Positions 52,911-62,673 of a stretch of 64,000 nucleotides of DNA are shown here, one piece after another. The DNA lies in the NCBI RefSeq assembly GCF_022230955.1, contig NZ_JAKKFI010000047.1, positions 115,651 to 179,650 on the forward strand, given 5' to 3'. Source of the DNA: Micromonospora cabrerizensis (GTDB lineage Bacteria > Actinomycetota > Actinomycetes > Mycobacteriales > Micromonosporaceae). Under the pieces are notes generated by a model. The model was not told the DNA's origin. It did no database searches and was given only the letters and a program-made list of their open reading frames with translations. A program made the translations under genes and the position numbers. How positions within the stretch are numbered: the stretch's first letter is position 1; each line of letters starts with the position of its first letter.

Positions 52911-53911
52911 TGCCCGCAGGCGTCGTCGACGTGCACACGCACGTCGTACCGAAGGGGTGGCCGGACCTCGGCGCGGCGTGCGGTGGGTCCGGCTGGCCGT
53001 GGCTGCGGGTCGACTCCGAGCGCGCTGCCATGATCATGGTGGGGGAGGCGGAGTTCCGCCCGGTCGGCGCCGAGTGCTGGGACGCGTCGCGCCGGCTGGC
53101 CGACATGGACGCCGACGGCGTGGACGTGCAGGTGGTGTCGCCCACGCCGGTCTTCTTCAGCTACGACCGCCCGGCCGACCAGGCCGTGAAGGTCGCCCGC
53201 ATCTTCAACGACCTGACCCTGGAGGTCACCGCGGCCGGTGGCGACCGGCTGGTGCCGTTCTGCCAGGTGCCCCTCCAGGACCCGGACGCCGCGTGCGCCG
53301 AGCTGGATCGCAGCCTGGCCGCCGGGCACGTGGGTGTGGAGATCGGCAACCACGTCGGCGACCGGGACCTGGACGACGCGGGGGTGGTCACGTTCCTCCA
53401 GCACTGCGCCGAGGTGGGCGCACCCGTCTTCGTCCACCCGTGGGACATGCCCGACGGCCCGCGCCTGGCCCGCTGGATGGCCCGGTGGCTCACCGGGATG
53501 CCCGCCGAGACGCACCTGTCGGTGCTGGCGATGATCCTGGGCGGCGTCTTCGACCGGGTGCCCGAGACGTTGCGGATCTGCTTCGCGCACGGTGGCGGCA
53601 GCTTCCCGTTCTGGCTCGGTCGCGCCGACAACGCCTGGCACCGCCGTGGCGACCTGGTCCGTGGCGCGTCCGTCGCCCCGCCCAGCAGCTACGTCGACCG
53701 GTTCAGCGTCGACTCGGTGGTCTTCGCGGCGCCCGCCCTGCGACTGCTGGTCGACACGATGGGGGAGGACCGGGTGCTGGTCGGCAGCGACTACCCGTAC
53801 CCGCTGGGCGAGCGTCCGGCCGGCGCGGTGGTCCGCGACGCCGACTTCCTCACCGACGACCAGCGCGACAAGCTCCGGTCCACCAACGCCCGGCGCTTCC
53901 TGTACGGCTGA
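52910..53911 (+). CDS. nbaD: Aminocarboxymuconate-semialdehyde decarboxylase
   Basis: A 333-residue amidohydrolase-fold decarboxylase. Metal ligands are His9 and His11 in VVDVHTHVVP, a His in APVFVHPWDM, and the Asp in VLVGSDYPYPLGE; an active-site His/Arg region lies in ICFAHGGGSFPFWLGR. It removes CO2 from aminocarboxymuconate semialdehyde and so keeps flux from quinolinate and NAD. ATG at 52910 overlaps the dioxygenase TGA by one base. It is the last gene of the operon; a palindromic repeat follows 16 bases after its stop. Confidence 0.95.
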   Translation: MPAGVVDVHTHVVPKGWPDLGAACGGSGWPWLRVDSERAAMIMVGEAEFRPVGAECWDASRRLADMDADGVDVQVVSPTPVFFSYDRPADQAVKVARIFNDLTLEVTAAGGDRLVPFCQVPLQDPDAACAELDRSLAAGHVGVEIGNHVGDRDLDDAGVVTFLQHCAEVGAPVFVHPWDMPDGPRLARWMARWLTGMPAETHLSVLAMILGGVFDRVPETLRICFAHGGGSFPFWLGRADNAWHRRGDLVRGASVAPPSSYVDRFSVDSVVFAAPALRLLVDTMGEDRVLVGSDYPYPLGERPAGAVVRDADFLTDDQRDKLRSTNARRFLYG

Positions 53912-53927
53912 GCGCCCCTGGCAGCAG

Positions 53928-53976
53928 AGATCTTGGACAGTTTCCGTCCGACGCTGACGGAAACTGTCCAAGATCT
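53928..53976. repeat. Palindromic repeat, copy 2 (21-base-pair stem)
   Basis: Bases 53928-53948 and 53956-53976 are perfect inverted arms (core ATCTTGGACAGTTTCCGT) with loop CGACGCT. The arm core is the same as at 27831-27875. It probably ends the kyn operon transcript. Confidence 0.85.
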
Positions 53977-54042
53977 ACGGGTCGGTGGGCCGAGTGGGTG
54001 GGGGAGTCCGGCGTGTGTCGGGTGCACCGGGGGCCGCGGGGC

Positions 54043-54050
54043 GGCAGGAT
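54043..54050 (+). promoter_or_regulatory. GGCAGGAT leaderless promoter element
   Basis: GGCAGGAT, six bases, then ATG at 54057 of the amidase gene. Confidence 0.5.
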
Positions 54051-54056
54051 GACGGG

Positions 54057-55520
54057 ATGGCGGAGCCGCACGACCTGACCGCGTTGGAGCAGGCCGCCGC
54101 GATCGCCCGCGGCGAGCTGACCAGCGTCGACCTTGTCGAGCACCACCTACGACGGGTGGCCGCCCTCGGCGACACCGTGGGCGCGTTCGTCACCGTCACC
54201 GAGGATCTCGCCCGGCAGGCCGCCCGCGCCGCCGACGCCACGCCCGTCGAGAATCGCGGCCCGCTGCACGGTGTGCCGACCGCGATCAAGGACCTGACCC
54301 TCACCGCCGGGGTACGCACCACCTTCGGCTCGGCCGCCTTCGTCGACTTCGTCCCGCCGGTCGACGCCGACGTGGTCCGGTTCATCAAGGCCGCCGGCCT
54401 GATCAGCCTCGGTAAGACGACCACCTCCGAGTTGGGCTGTTCGCTCTACTCGGAGGGCCGGGTCGCGCCGCCGGCCCGCAATCCGTGGCAGTTGGCGTAC
54501 ACGGCGGGTGGGTCCAGCGGCGGCGCGGCGGCGGCGGTGGCTGCCGGGCTGGTCCCGGTCGCCCAGGGGTCCGACGGCGGCGGCTCGCTGCGCATCCCCG
54601 CGTCGCTCTGCGGCCTGGTCGGCTACAAGCCCAGCCGGGGCGTGGTCTCCGGCGGGCCGCTCGGCTCCGGCGCGTTCGGCCTGCCCACCAGCGGCCCGCT
54701 CGGGCGCACCGTCGCCGACGTCGCCGCGCTGCTCGACGTGATGGCCGTGCCGGTCCCCGGCGAGCCCTACCTGTCGCCACCCGCGCCGCCCGGCGGATAT
54801 CTGGCCGTGGCGCGCCGGGCCGAGCCCGGCCCGCTGCGGATCGGCCGGTTCACCACACCGATGCTCGCCGACGAGCCGGTGCACCCCGACTGCGTGGCCG
54901 CCGTGGACCGGGCCGCCGCGCTGCTCACCGCGGCCGGCCACGAGGTGGTCGAGGTGCCGCCGCCGCTCGGGCCGGCCGTGTGGCCGCTGTTCGAGATCCT
55001 CTGGTACGTGCTGGCGCTCGCCCCGGTGCCGCCACAGCGGGAGGCGGAGCTGCTGCCGTTGACCCGGCTGATGCGCGCCCGGGGCGCGGAGATCTCCGCC
55101 GGCACGCTGGCCGCCACCCTCGGCGAGTTGCAGGCGCAGGTCCGCCTCGGCGCCCGCCGCACCGCCGGGGTCGACCTGCTGCTCTGCCCCACCCTGGCCG
55201 CGCCGCAGGCGCCCGTCGGCTGGTTCACCGCCGATGGTGACCCGGCCGCCGACTTCGACCGGCAACGCCGCTTCTCGCCCTACTGCGCCATCTTCAACGT
55301 CACCGGGGATCCCTCCGTCTCCCTGCCGGTGGGCGGCACCAGCGACGGACTGCCCGTCGGGGTGCTGCTCACGGGCCGGTACGGCGACGACGCGCGACTC
55401 ATCGCGACCGCTGCGCAACTGGAGAACTCCAGTGACGGATGGGATCGGCACCCCGCAATCTGGCGGGCCGCCGACTCCGCTAACGTGAATGGTGACGGCG
55501 TCGGGTGGCCGGCATCATGA
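54057..55520 (+). CDS. Amidase-signature family amidase
   Basis: A 487-residue amidase with the Ser-cisSer-Lys triad: Lys in [14 protein letters not shown], cis-Ser in [18 protein letters not shown] and nucleophile Ser in [19 protein letters not shown]. It hydrolyses small amides; the substrate is unknown. It lies after the kyn operon but past a strong palindrome and behind its own GGCAGGAT promoter, so it is a separate unit. It is not of the metal-dependent KynB formamidase family, so it is not proposed to fill that gap. Confidence 0.93.
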   Translation: MAEPHDLTALEQAAAIARGELTSVDLVEHHLRRVAALGDTVGAFVTVTEDLARQAARAADATPVENRGPLHGVPTAIKDLTLTAGVRTTFGSAAFVDFVPPVDADVVRFIKAAGLISLGKTTTSELGCSLYSEGRVAPPARNPWQLAYTAGGSSGGAAAAVAAGLVPVAQGSDGGGSLRIPASLCGLVGYKPSRGVVSGGPLGSGAFGLPTSGPLGRTVADVAALLDVMAVPVPGEPYLSPPAPPGGYLAVARRAEPGPLRIGRFTTPMLADEPVHPDCVAAVDRAAALLTAAGHEVVEVPPPLGPAVWPLFEILWYVLALAPVPPQREAELLPLTRLMRARGAEISAGTLAATLGELQAQVRLGARRTAGVDLLLCPTLAAPQAPVGWFTADGDPAADFDRQRRFSPYCAIFNVTGDPSVSLPVGGTSDGLPVGVLLTGRYGDDARLIATAAQLENSSDGWDRHPAIWRAADSANVNGDGVGWPAS

Positions 55521-55577
55521 TCATCCATCCGACCCGCTTGTTCGAGGTCGTCCTTCTTCCGCCTGGGGGCGTTGGGA

Positions 55578-55892
55578 TTGTCTGTTACCGAGACGTTGCT
55601 GGTCTTCGTCGGCATCCCGCTGGCCGCGGTGCTGGTCATCACCGGTCTCACCTACGCCGGTAGCAGCGGTGGTGCCACCGGCGGTGGAGGCGGTGCCAAG
55701 CGCTACCGCCCGGGCCGGCCCTTCGACTTCACTCCGGTCTGGTTCCTGGGCCGCCCGGAGCAGCTGGCCGACTCGGCCGGCACCGCGCTGACGGCGGGGG
55801 CGCAGGCGCCCGCGCTGACCAGCCACAAGCTTGAGCAGGCCAGCGTCGAGGCGCCGGCCGGTGGAACCGGAGGCGCAAGTGACCGTTGGTGA
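55578..55892 (+). CDS. Small membrane protein of a conserved pair
   Basis: A 104-residue protein. An N-terminal membrane helix (TLLVFVGIPLAAVLVITGLT) leads to a glycine-rich stretch (GSSGGATGGGGGAKRY) and a cytoplasmic domain with FDFTPVWFLGRPEQLADS. The start is a rare TTG at 55578, six bases after GGGGGCG; a TTG at 55572 is the alternative. The next gene overlaps by 14 bases, and such pairs recur in actinomycetes, so a joint role is likely. No function is known. Confidence 0.75.
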   Translation: MSVTETLLVFVGIPLAAVLVITGLTYAGSSGGATGGGGGAKRYRPGRPFDFTPVWFLGRPEQLADSAGTALTAGAQAPALTSHKLEQASVEAPAGGTGGASDRW

Positions 55893-56286
55893 GAAGCACG
55901 CCGGGTCGGAAAATCCGCCCGAGGTGCTGGACGGGCCCTTCTCGACCCGCCAGCTGCTGCGCATCGACGAGGCGCTGCGCCTTGCCGACAAGGGCACCGG
56001 CCTGGTCTTCTCGGTCTTCGTCGGTGGTCTCGACGAGCCCGTCCGGGAGCACGCCCAGCGGCTGCACGGCCAGCTCGCCGAGCCGGACAAGTCGGTGCTG
56101 ATCGCCGTGTCGCCCAACCAGCGTCAGCTGGAGATCATCACCGGGCGGTACGCGCGCAAGCGCATCCCCGACACGTACGCCAAGCTGGCCGCGCTCTCGA
56201 TGGCTGGCGCGTTCAGCGGCGGCGACCTGGCCGGTGGCATCATCAACGGCCTCGACCAGCTCGCCAGCCACGCCGGCAAGGGCTGA
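55879..56286 (+). CDS. DUF5130-like protein
   Basis: A 135-residue protein with FSTRQLLRIDEALRLADKGT, LVFSVFVGGLDEPVREHAQR, KSVLIAVSPNQRQLEIITGR and a final helix AALSMAGAFSGGDLAGGIIN. This resembles the TPM-like DUF5130 group of actinomycetes. There is no signal peptide. The GTG at 55879 follows CCGGAGGCG and lies inside the previous gene, so translation is coupled. The role is unknown. Confidence 0.8.
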   Translation: MTVGEKHAGSENPPEVLDGPFSTRQLLRIDEALRLADKGTGLVFSVFVGGLDEPVREHAQRLHGQLAEPDKSVLIAVSPNQRQLEIITGRYARKRIPDTYAKLAALSMAGAFSGGDLAGGIINGLDQLASHAGKG

Positions 56287-56299
56287 CCCACACATCCGA

Positions 56300-56333
56300 C
56301 GAACCCCGGTCCGCAGGTGCGGGCCGGGGTTCG
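56300..56333. terminator. Bidirectional terminator, 16-base-pair stem
   Basis: Bases 56300-56315 (CGAACCCCGGTCCGCA) pair with 56318-56333 with one G-T pair, around a 2-base loop. It lies between two convergent units. Confidence 0.8.
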
Positions 56334-56351
56334 CCGTGTGTCAGCCCACCG

Positions 56352-56537
56352 TCAGCGTGGGCCGCTCCGGGACCGGAGCCGGTTGAGCGCCAGGCCGAGC
56401 GGGACGACCACCGCGGTGGCGACGACCCAGCTGACCAGGCCGACCCAGATCGGGCCGTCGTTGAGCACCGCCAACAGGACGCACACCGGTAGCAGCCCCA
56501 ACGCCGTCGCGAGCACCGGTCGTAGCGACGTTCTCAT
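56352..56537 (-). CDS. Two-helix small membrane protein, possible RHS partner
   Basis: A 61-residue protein with two membrane helices: VLATALGLLPVCVLLAVL (about residues 7-24) and VGLVSWVVATAVVVPLGLAL (about 31-50), and a basic end (RLRSRSGPR). ATG at 56537 follows GAGGGAGAACACGCGG. It lies 52 bases after the RHS gene on the same strand, the place where immunity genes of polymorphic toxins usually are. An immunity role against the membrane-active-looking RHS tip is inferred from position and size only. No family is recognised. Confidence 0.6.
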   Translation of the reverse strand: MRTSLRPVLATALGLLPVCVLLAVLNDGPIWVGLVSWVVATAVVVPLGLALNRLRSRSGPR

Positions 56538-56589
56538 CCGCGTGTTCTCCCTCGTCACGATGTCGACCAGGATCAATCGTCTCGCGCCG

Positions 56590-59500
56590 TCAGTCCTTGT
56601 CGGCCTCGTCGGTCAGGTACTTGGTGACGATGCCACCGGCGCAGCCTCCCACCGCACCGAGAGCACCACCGGCCAGGGCGCCGGCGACCCCGCCGGTCGC
56701 CCCACCGATCGCCCCGGTGACGAGGCCGCCGGCGGCACCGATCGCGCAGGACTCGCCGTAGTCGACTTCCAGGCCGGTGGGGTCGAGGTAGTTCACCGGG
56801 TTCGCGGCGGCGTACGCGTACCGGTTGCCGGTGGCCGGGTCACCGATGAACGCGAGGGTGTCCTGCTGGGTGAAGCGACCCGTCGCCGGGTCGTACCAGC
56901 GGCGGCCGAACTTGGTGAGGTCGTCGCTGCGTAACCCACCGGCGAACCCGAGCGCGTTCTCCTCGGTCTCGTCACCGTTGTCGACGGTCCTGACCACCTT
57001 GCCGTACGGGTCGTAGGTGTAGGAGGCGGCCAGCGAGCCGTCGTGCTTCACCAACGCCACCACGGAGCCGAGACCGTCGAGGACGTAGAAGTAGTGGTGG
57101 AAGACCCCATTCGTCTTCGCCCGGAAGCCCAGCGGGGTGCCGCGCTGATCCCGCTCGACGTAGTGCCTGCTGTACGAGCTGGGCACCGTGTAGCTCTGCA
57201 GCATCGGCTGGCCGTTCTGGTCGTCCAGCCCGTAGTGGTACTGGTGCTCGAACGACGGGGTGGTCTTCCAGCCGAGCTCGATCTGGTTGGGCCCGTTGTA
57301 CTCCCAGGTGACGGACGCGTTCGTCGAGTCCTTCCCGCTGGTCAACTGCCCGGGGGCGTTGTAGACGAAGGCTCGTGCCGCCGAGCCGGTCTTCTGGTTG
57401 CCGGCCGCGTCGTAGCTGTAGCCGGAGCTGGTGACCTGGTTGCCGGCGTTGTACGTCAGCGTCTGCGTGGTGGTGCCGTCCACCTTGACCGAGGTGCGGT
57501 TGCCGTTGCTGTCGTACGCGTAGTCGTAGGTCTTGCCGTCGATGCTGGTGGCCTTGGTGAGCCGGTTGCCCTGGTCGTAGGTGTAGACACTCACCGCGCC
57601 ACTGCGGTGGTGGTCGGTCTGCCACTGCCGTAGGCCGGTGTCGTCGCTCTTGGCGGTGGAGCAGGCGGCGGTGCCGACCCGCTTGGCGTAGCAGTAGGAC
57701 ACGTCGAAGACGGTGCTGGCGGCACCGGCCTGCCAGCGCTTGCTCGTGGTGCGGGTGAGCCGGCCGGACTGGTCGTAGGCGTTGACCGTCTCGGCCACTG
57801 TCGTCGACGAGACGGCGAGTCTGGTGCCGGTCCGCCGCCCGTCGTCGTCGTAGGTGAAGGTGTAGGTGCCGGTGGCGGCGACCAGCTTGGTGAGCAGGTT
57901 GCGGGCGTTGTACGTGTACACCGAGCTGCCCCGCTGGTCCAGCAGTTCGATGAGGTTGCCGACCGGGTCGTACCGGTACTCGTGCGTCGCCTGCCGGCCG
58001 ACCAGCCGGTTGAGCCGGTCGTACGCGAAGTTCTGGTAGCTGTTGCCGTCCTCGCGGGCGTAGACGTTGCCGGCGGCGTCGTAGGTGTACGAGACCTCGT
58101 GTGTCGCGTCCGAGTAAGTGATCTTCGTGACCCGGTCGTTCAGGTCGTAGTCGTAGTGGGTGGTCCGCCCGGCGCCGTCGGTGGCCTCGTGCACCCGGCC
58201 GAACTCGTCGTAGTTGATCGTTCGCACGCCCAGCGAGGTGCCGCTCGGCGGGGTCACCGAGATCAGTTGCTTGTTGGCGTCGTACGCGTAGGTGGTCTTG
58301 TTCGTGCCGTTGCCCGGGTCGGTGGAGGACTTCACCGTGCCGTCGCTGTTGTACTCGACCTTCGCCTCGGCGGCCTGGGCGTCCTTGGACGACAGCCGGT
58401 TACCAGCCCCGTTGTACGTGTAGGTGCTGGCGTTGCCCTGGGCGTCCGAACTGGACGATGGTTGGAAGTTCGCCGTCGGGTTGGTGGGGGTGGCGGCGTT
58501 CGCGTACGAGTAGGCGATGTCCGCGCCCGTCGGTGCGGCCGAGGCGGTCAACGACTGCCCGCCGTTGGCCGCGTAGCCGTTGCTGGTCACGCCGCCCGTG
58601 CCGTTGGTGGAGGTCAGCACGTCGTTGAACGGCGTGTACGAGTTCTCCCGGGTCTTGCCCTCCGGGTCGACGGCCTTGGTCACCCGCTTGTCGGCGTTGA
58701 TCGTGTACGTGGTGCGCGGCACCGACGTGACCGGCTGCGACTGGTTGGTGTTGGCGTCCGCGATCAGGGTCTGCGTCGCCGACGGGTACGCCCACCGGGT
58801 GACGGCGATCGCTCCCGGGGCCTCCTGCTCGTCGATGACCCGTTGGATCGAGGTGACCCGGTGCGCGGAGTCGTAGGTGAGGGTGGCGACCGAGCCCGGG
58901 TCGGAACCCCGGATCCCGCTGGAGATCTTCGTGATCCGGTGCGACGAGTCGTAGGCGAAGCGGATGTCGTCCTCGGTCAGCGAGCAGATCTCGGTGAGGT
59001 CGCCGTTGGCGTTGTACGCGTACTCGACGCGCCGGTACAGGCCGCCGTCGCCGTGCTGCTCGATCTTGGAGATGTAACCGTGGGCGCCGTAGAAGACAGT
59101 GGCCGTGCGGGCGGCCTGGGCGCCCCGGTCGGACTTGACCGTGGTCAGCCGGCCGTTGCCGTCGTAGGTGTAGTCGGTGACGTTGTCGTTGCGGTCGAGG
59201 CTGCGGTCCAGCAGCCCGGCCGCGGTGAAGTAGAGCCGTCGGCCGCTCTCGCTCTCGGTCAGCTTCCACCCGGTGCCGTCGGTGACGAGGGTCGCCTTGA
59301 ACTCGTTCGGTGTGGTGTAGCCGGAGCCGTTGGGCGTGAACCGGCCGACCACCCCGTCGGAGGCGACGTAGGTGACCGAGTTGTCATCCGCCTTGATCAG
59401 CTTGACGTCCACGCCGGAGCGGGTGCGCCAGCCGTGCCCGAGCGACCCGGTCGCCAGCCCGCTGCCGGTGAACAGACTGTTGTACGCCGACCCGAGCACG

Positions 59501-59862
59501 AGGTCGCGGGCGATGCCCGGCAGCACCAGGTCGGTGCTGCGGATGAGTAGGTTGCCCGAGCCGGTGTTGACCTCGGCGGTCACCCGGTCGGTCAGCGCGA
59601 AGCTGGTGAACGAGCCGTTGCGGACCGATCCGGTGCCCACCGGTACCGAGATGGGTCCGGCGAGCATGTTCACCGGCGCGCTCGACGGGCCCAGGGCGAT
59701 GTTGGCGGACGAGCCGGGTGAGCCCGGTTGTGCCGGGGCCGCGGTGGGCCCGGTGGCGGGTTCGGGTCGAGCGAGTGCGGCGGTGGCGGGCGACGTCGGT
59801 ACTTTGAGGACCGATGCGGTGACGGCCAGTAGTGTCCAGAACGCGCGACGGCGTAAGGCCAC
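56590..59862 (-). CDS. Secreted RHS/YD-repeat protein with glycine-zipper tip
   Basis: A 1,090-residue protein. It has a signal peptide (residues about 1-30, ALRRRAFWTLLAVTASVL) and then a long array of YD repeats (YTYDGNGRLTTVKSD, YAYDSNGNRTSVKVDG and many more), which wrap into a hollow shell. The RHS core ends in GRRWYDPATGRFTQQDTLAF and NPVNYLDPTGL. The 59 residues after that are the variable tip: two cysteines and GxxxG-type zippers (GAAGGLVTGAIGGATGG, GALAGGALGAVGGCAGG), unlike the usual enzymatic toxins and similar in style to membrane-inserting class II bacteriocins. GTG at 59862 follows GGGAGGAAACC. A 61-residue membrane protein follows. Confidence 0.92.
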   Translation of the reverse strand: MALRRRAFWTLLAVTASVLKVPTSPATAALARPEPATGPTAAPAQPGSPGSSANIALGPSSAPVNMLAGPISVPVGTGSVRNGSFTSFALTDRVTAEVNTGSGNLLIRSTDLVLPGIARDLVLGSAYNSLFTGSGLATGSLGHGWRTRSGVDVKLIKADDNSVTYVASDGVVGRFTPNGSGYTTPNEFKATLVTDGTGWKLTESESGRRLYFTAAGLLDRSLDRNDNVTDYTYDGNGRLTTVKSDRGAQAARTATVFYGAHGYISKIEQHGDGGLYRRVEYAYNANGDLTEICSLTEDDIRFAYDSSHRITKISSGIRGSDPGSVATLTYDSAHRVTSIQRVIDEQEAPGAIAVTRWAYPSATQTLIADANTNQSQPVTSVPRTTYTINADKRVTKAVDPEGKTRENSYTPFNDVLTSTNGTGGVTSNGYAANGGQSLTASAAPTGADIAYSYANAATPTNPTANFQPSSSSDAQGNASTYTYNGAGNRLSSKDAQAAEAKVEYNSDGTVKSSTDPGNGTNKTTYAYDANKQLISVTPPSGTSLGVRTINYDEFGRVHEATDGAGRTTHYDYDLNDRVTKITYSDATHEVSYTYDAAGNVYAREDGNSYQNFAYDRLNRLVGRQATHEYRYDPVGNLIELLDQRGSSVYTYNARNLLTKLVAATGTYTFTYDDDGRRTGTRLAVSSTTVAETVNAYDQSGRLTRTTSKRWQAGAASTVFDVSYCYAKRVGTAACSTAKSDDTGLRQWQTDHHRSGAVSVYTYDQGNRLTKATSIDGKTYDYAYDSNGNRTSVKVDGTTTQTLTYNAGNQVTSSGYSYDAAGNQKTGSAARAFVYNAPGQLTSGKDSTNASVTWEYNGPNQIELGWKTTPSFEHQYHYGLDDQNGQPMLQSYTVPSSYSRHYVERDQRGTPLGFRAKTNGVFHHYFYVLDGLGSVVALVKHDGSLAASYTYDPYGKVVRTVDNGDETEENALGFAGGLRSDDLTKFGRRWYDPATGRFTQQDTLAFIGDPATGNRYAYAAANPVNYLDPTGLEVDYGESCAIGAAGGLVTGAIGGATGGVAGALAGGALGAVGGCAGGIVTKYLTDEADKD

Positions 59863-59872
59863 GGTTTCCTCC

Positions 59873-59897
59873 CGTGCGTTGGTGGCGACAACGCACG
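59873..59897 (-). promoter_or_regulatory. Hairpin in the leader of the RHS gene
   Basis: CGTGCGTTG (59873-59881) and CAACGCACG (59889-59897) pair perfectly around a 7-base loop, directly next to the ribosome site at about 59866-59872. It could restrict ribosome access. The rest of the region up to 60057 is AT-richer than average and carries no recognised gene. Confidence 0.45.
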
Positions 59898-60057
59898 AGA
59901 TCGTCACACGTCGATTACTTGACGCATGACAACCGTTCGCATCTTTTGTCAGCGATCCGGAAAGTTTCGTCGATGCGTACCAATGTTGATCGCTGCGTGT
60001 TACTGGCCGGTCACAGAAGTGCGCAAAAGCCTGATCTTCGGACGGCACACGAAAAAC

Positions 60058-60101
60058 GGCCCGGGGCCGACGCGGACTTACGCCCACGCCGGCCCCGGGC
60101 C
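60058..60101 (-). terminator. Terminator of pepN with T tract
   Basis: CGGCCCCGGGCC-type arms (60058-60069 and 60090-60101, 12 base pairs) are followed on the minus strand by GTTTTTC. It lies just after the pepN stop. Confidence 0.8.
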
Positions 60102-60114
60102 GGACAACCGCTGG

Positions 60115-62673
60115 TCAGACGCTCTGCGCGTCCTTCGCGCGGGCCCTGAGCGCCCGCAGCACGCCGTCGCGGCCCTCGGCGACCAGCCGACGCAGCGGGC
60201 CGGGGTGCCCGTCGCCGGCCAGCCACGCGTCGGTGGCCGCCACCGTGTCGTCCTCCACCAGATAGGTCGGGTACGCCAACTGGGCGAACTCCTGCGCCGG
60301 CTCGCTGTCCCGGGTGGCCCACACCTGCGCCACCGTCGCGAAGTACCGCTCCCGGTACGGGGCGATCAGCTCCACCTGCGTCGGGTGCGCGAAGCCCTGC
60401 AACAGCGCCCGGTGCCGCCAGTTGGGCAGCGAGTCGGGGCCGGTCAGCAGCGCCCACAGGGCCGCCTTGTTCTCGGCCGTCGGCAACAACGCCTGGGCGT
60501 ACGCGGCCTCCCGCTCACCGCTGGCGGTGCGGTCGCCGGCCAGCTCCGCCTCGATCTCGGCGGCACCGGCCGCGCCGTTGGCCACCAGCGCGGCGAGGAC
60601 CGACCAGCGCAGCTCGGTGTCCACGGTCAGACCGGCCGGCATACCGGTGCCGTCCAACCAGCCGCGCAGGGTCGCCAGATCCTCGTCGGAGCGGGCCGCC
60701 GAGGTGAACGCGCGAGCCCAGGCCAGCTGGAACCCGCTGCCGGGCTCGGCGCTGGCGAGCGAGTCACGCGCGGTACGGGCCAGGTCGGCCCAACCGGTCG
60801 GCGCCCAGGCCGGGTCGGCGTACACGGTGAGCGTGGTGGTCGCCTGCCGCAGGGTGGCGGTGACCAGGTTGATGTCGGTCTCGGCGGGCAGCCCGCTCAG
60901 CGTGAGCGCCACGTAGTCACGGGCGGACAGCTCCGCGTCGCGGGTCATGTCCCACGCGGCAGTCCAGCACAGTGCCCGGGCCAGCGACGACTCGAAGCCA
61001 CCGATGTGCTGCACCACGTTGGCCATCGACCGGTCGTCGAGGCGCAGCTTGGTGTAGCTCAGGTCGTCGTCGTTGAGCAGCAGCACGTCGGCGGCCCGGA
61101 CACCACGCAGCTCGGCGAGGTCGGTCCGCTCGCCGGCCACGTCCACCTCGTAGCGCTCGCGACGCACCAGCCGCCCGTCGGTCAGGTCGTACAGGCCCAC
61201 GCCGATGCGGTGCGTCCGCAGCGTCGGGTACGCGGTCGGCGCCTCCTGCAGAACCGCCACCTGCTCGTAGGCGCCGTCCGCACCGATCGTCACCTCCGGG
61301 CGCAGCGTATTGACCTGCGCGGTCTCCAGCCACTGCGCCGCGAACTTGCGCAGCTCCCGGCCGGAGGCCGCCTCCAGCTCGGTGAGCAGGTCGTCGAAGG
61401 TGGCGTTGCCCCAGGCGTGCTTGCCGAAGTAGGCCCGCAGACCGGCGACGAACGGCTCCTCACCCACGTACGCGACGAGCTGCTTGAGCACGCTCGCGCC
61501 CTTGGCGTACGTGATGCCGTCGAAGTTGACCTCGACGGCCTCCATGTCCGGCATCTCGGTGTAGACCGGGTGCGTGGAGGAGAGCTGGTCCTGCCGGTAG
61601 CCCCAGTTCTTGCGGATGGACAGGAACGTCGTCCACGCCTCGGTGAACCGGGTGGCGTTGGTGTTGCACCAGTGGCTGGCCCACTCGGCGAACGACTCGT
61701 TGAGCCACAGGTCGTTCCACCAGCGCATGGTGACCAGGTCGCCGAACCACATGTGGGCCAGCTCGTGCAGGATCGTGTTGGCCCGCTGCTCGTACTCGAA
61801 GTCGGTGACCTGCGAGCGGAACAGGTAGTGCGACTCGGCGTGCGTCACGCAGCCGAAGTTCTCCATCGCGCCGGCGTTGAAGTCGGGCACCCAGAGCTGG
61901 TCGTACTTCGGCAGCGGGTAGCGCACGCCGAACTTCTCGTGGAAGAAGTCGAAGCCCTGCTTGGTGATGAGGAACAGGTCGTCGGCGTCCAGGTAGCGGG
62001 CCATCGACGCGCGGCAGAACACCCCCAGGTCGATGCCGTCGTGGCTGTCGCGCACCTCGTGGTACGGACCGGCGCACATGGCGGTGATGTAGGTGCTCAT
62101 CCGGGGCGACTCGGCGAAGTGCAGGGTCTTGAGCCCCTCACCCGCCGGCTCCTCGCGCTGCACCGGCATGTTGGACACGGCCCGCCAGTGCGCCGGCACG
62201 GTGGCGTGCCAGGTGTAGACGCTCTTCAGGTCGGGCTGGTCGAAGCAGGCGAACACCCGCTGCGCGTCGGCCGTCTCGAACTGGCTGTAGAGGTACGTCT
62301 CGCCGTCCACCGGGTCGACAGTGCGGTGCAGGCCCTGGCCGCTGTTGGAATAACCGAAGTCGGCGTCGACGACCAGCGTGTTGTCGCTGTCCAACGAGGA
62401 CAGGACCAGGCCCTTCTCGGCCGACCAGTCGGAGAGGTCGACGGGGGCGCCGTTCAGCGTCGCGGAACGCACCGACTCGGCGGCCAGCTCGATGAACGTG
62501 CTCGCACCCGGCTCCGAGCAGCGGAAACGCACCTCGGTCGTGGACCGGAACGTGCGGCCGTCCGCCGCCAGCACGGCGGTCGACAGGTCCAGACTGATGT
62601 CGTACCCCGTCACGTTGAGCAGGCGGGCCCGCTCGGTCGCCTCGACCTGCGTCAGGTTGCGCACTCCCGGCAC
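60115..62673 (-). CDS. pepN: Aminopeptidase N
   Basis: An 852-residue M1 zinc aminopeptidase. The substrate loop [20 protein letters not shown] and the zinc site [20 protein letters not shown] with [12 protein letters not shown] (HExxH and a distant Glu) are intact. Domains in order are an N-terminal beta domain (to about 195), the catalytic domain (to about 440), a beta sandwich and the ERAP1-like helical C-terminal domain. It removes N-terminal residues from peptides in the cytoplasm. GTG at 62673 has GGAGACGAACA upstream; the frame is open to 63099 but that part is a shadow. Ended by a strong terminator. Confidence 0.96.
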   Translation of the reverse strand: MPGVRNLTQVEATERARLLNVTGYDISLDLSTAVLAADGRTFRSTTEVRFRCSEPGASTFIELAAESVRSATLNGAPVDLSDWSAEKGLVLSSLDSDNTLVVDADFGYSNSGQGLHRTVDPVDGETYLYSQFETADAQRVFACFDQPDLKSVYTWHATVPAHWRAVSNMPVQREEPAGEGLKTLHFAESPRMSTYITAMCAGPYHEVRDSHDGIDLGVFCRASMARYLDADDLFLITKQGFDFFHEKFGVRYPLPKYDQLWVPDFNAGAMENFGCVTHAESHYLFRSQVTDFEYEQRANTILHELAHMWFGDLVTMRWWNDLWLNESFAEWASHWCNTNATRFTEAWTTFLSIRKNWGYRQDQLSSTHPVYTEMPDMEAVEVNFDGITYAKGASVLKQLVAYVGEEPFVAGLRAYFGKHAWGNATFDDLLTELEAASGRELRKFAAQWLETAQVNTLRPEVTIGADGAYEQVAVLQEAPTAYPTLRTHRIGVGLYDLTDGRLVRRERYEVDVAGERTDLAELRGVRAADVLLLNDDDLSYTKLRLDDRSMANVVQHIGGFESSLARALCWTAAWDMTRDAELSARDYVALTLSGLPAETDINLVTATLRQATTTLTVYADPAWAPTGWADLARTARDSLASAEPGSGFQLAWARAFTSAARSDEDLATLRGWLDGTGMPAGLTVDTELRWSVLAALVANGAAGAAEIEAELAGDRTASGEREAAYAQALLPTAENKAALWALLTGPDSLPNWRHRALLQGFAHPTQVELIAPYRERYFATVAQVWATRDSEPAQEFAQLAYPTYLVEDDTVAATDAWLAGDGHPGPLRRLVAEGRDGVLRALRARAKDAQSV

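Noticed and set aside
54057..55520. Amidase as the missing kynurenine formamidase
   Set aside because: It has the Ser-cisSer-Lys amidase signature, not the metal site of KynB, and has its own promoter beyond the operon's terminal palindrome.
57982..59550. Open frame of 522 codons opposite the RHS gene
   Set aside because: It is a repetitive valine/arginine/glycine product that mirrors the YD repeats. No start site or domain; the RHS frame is clearly the real one.
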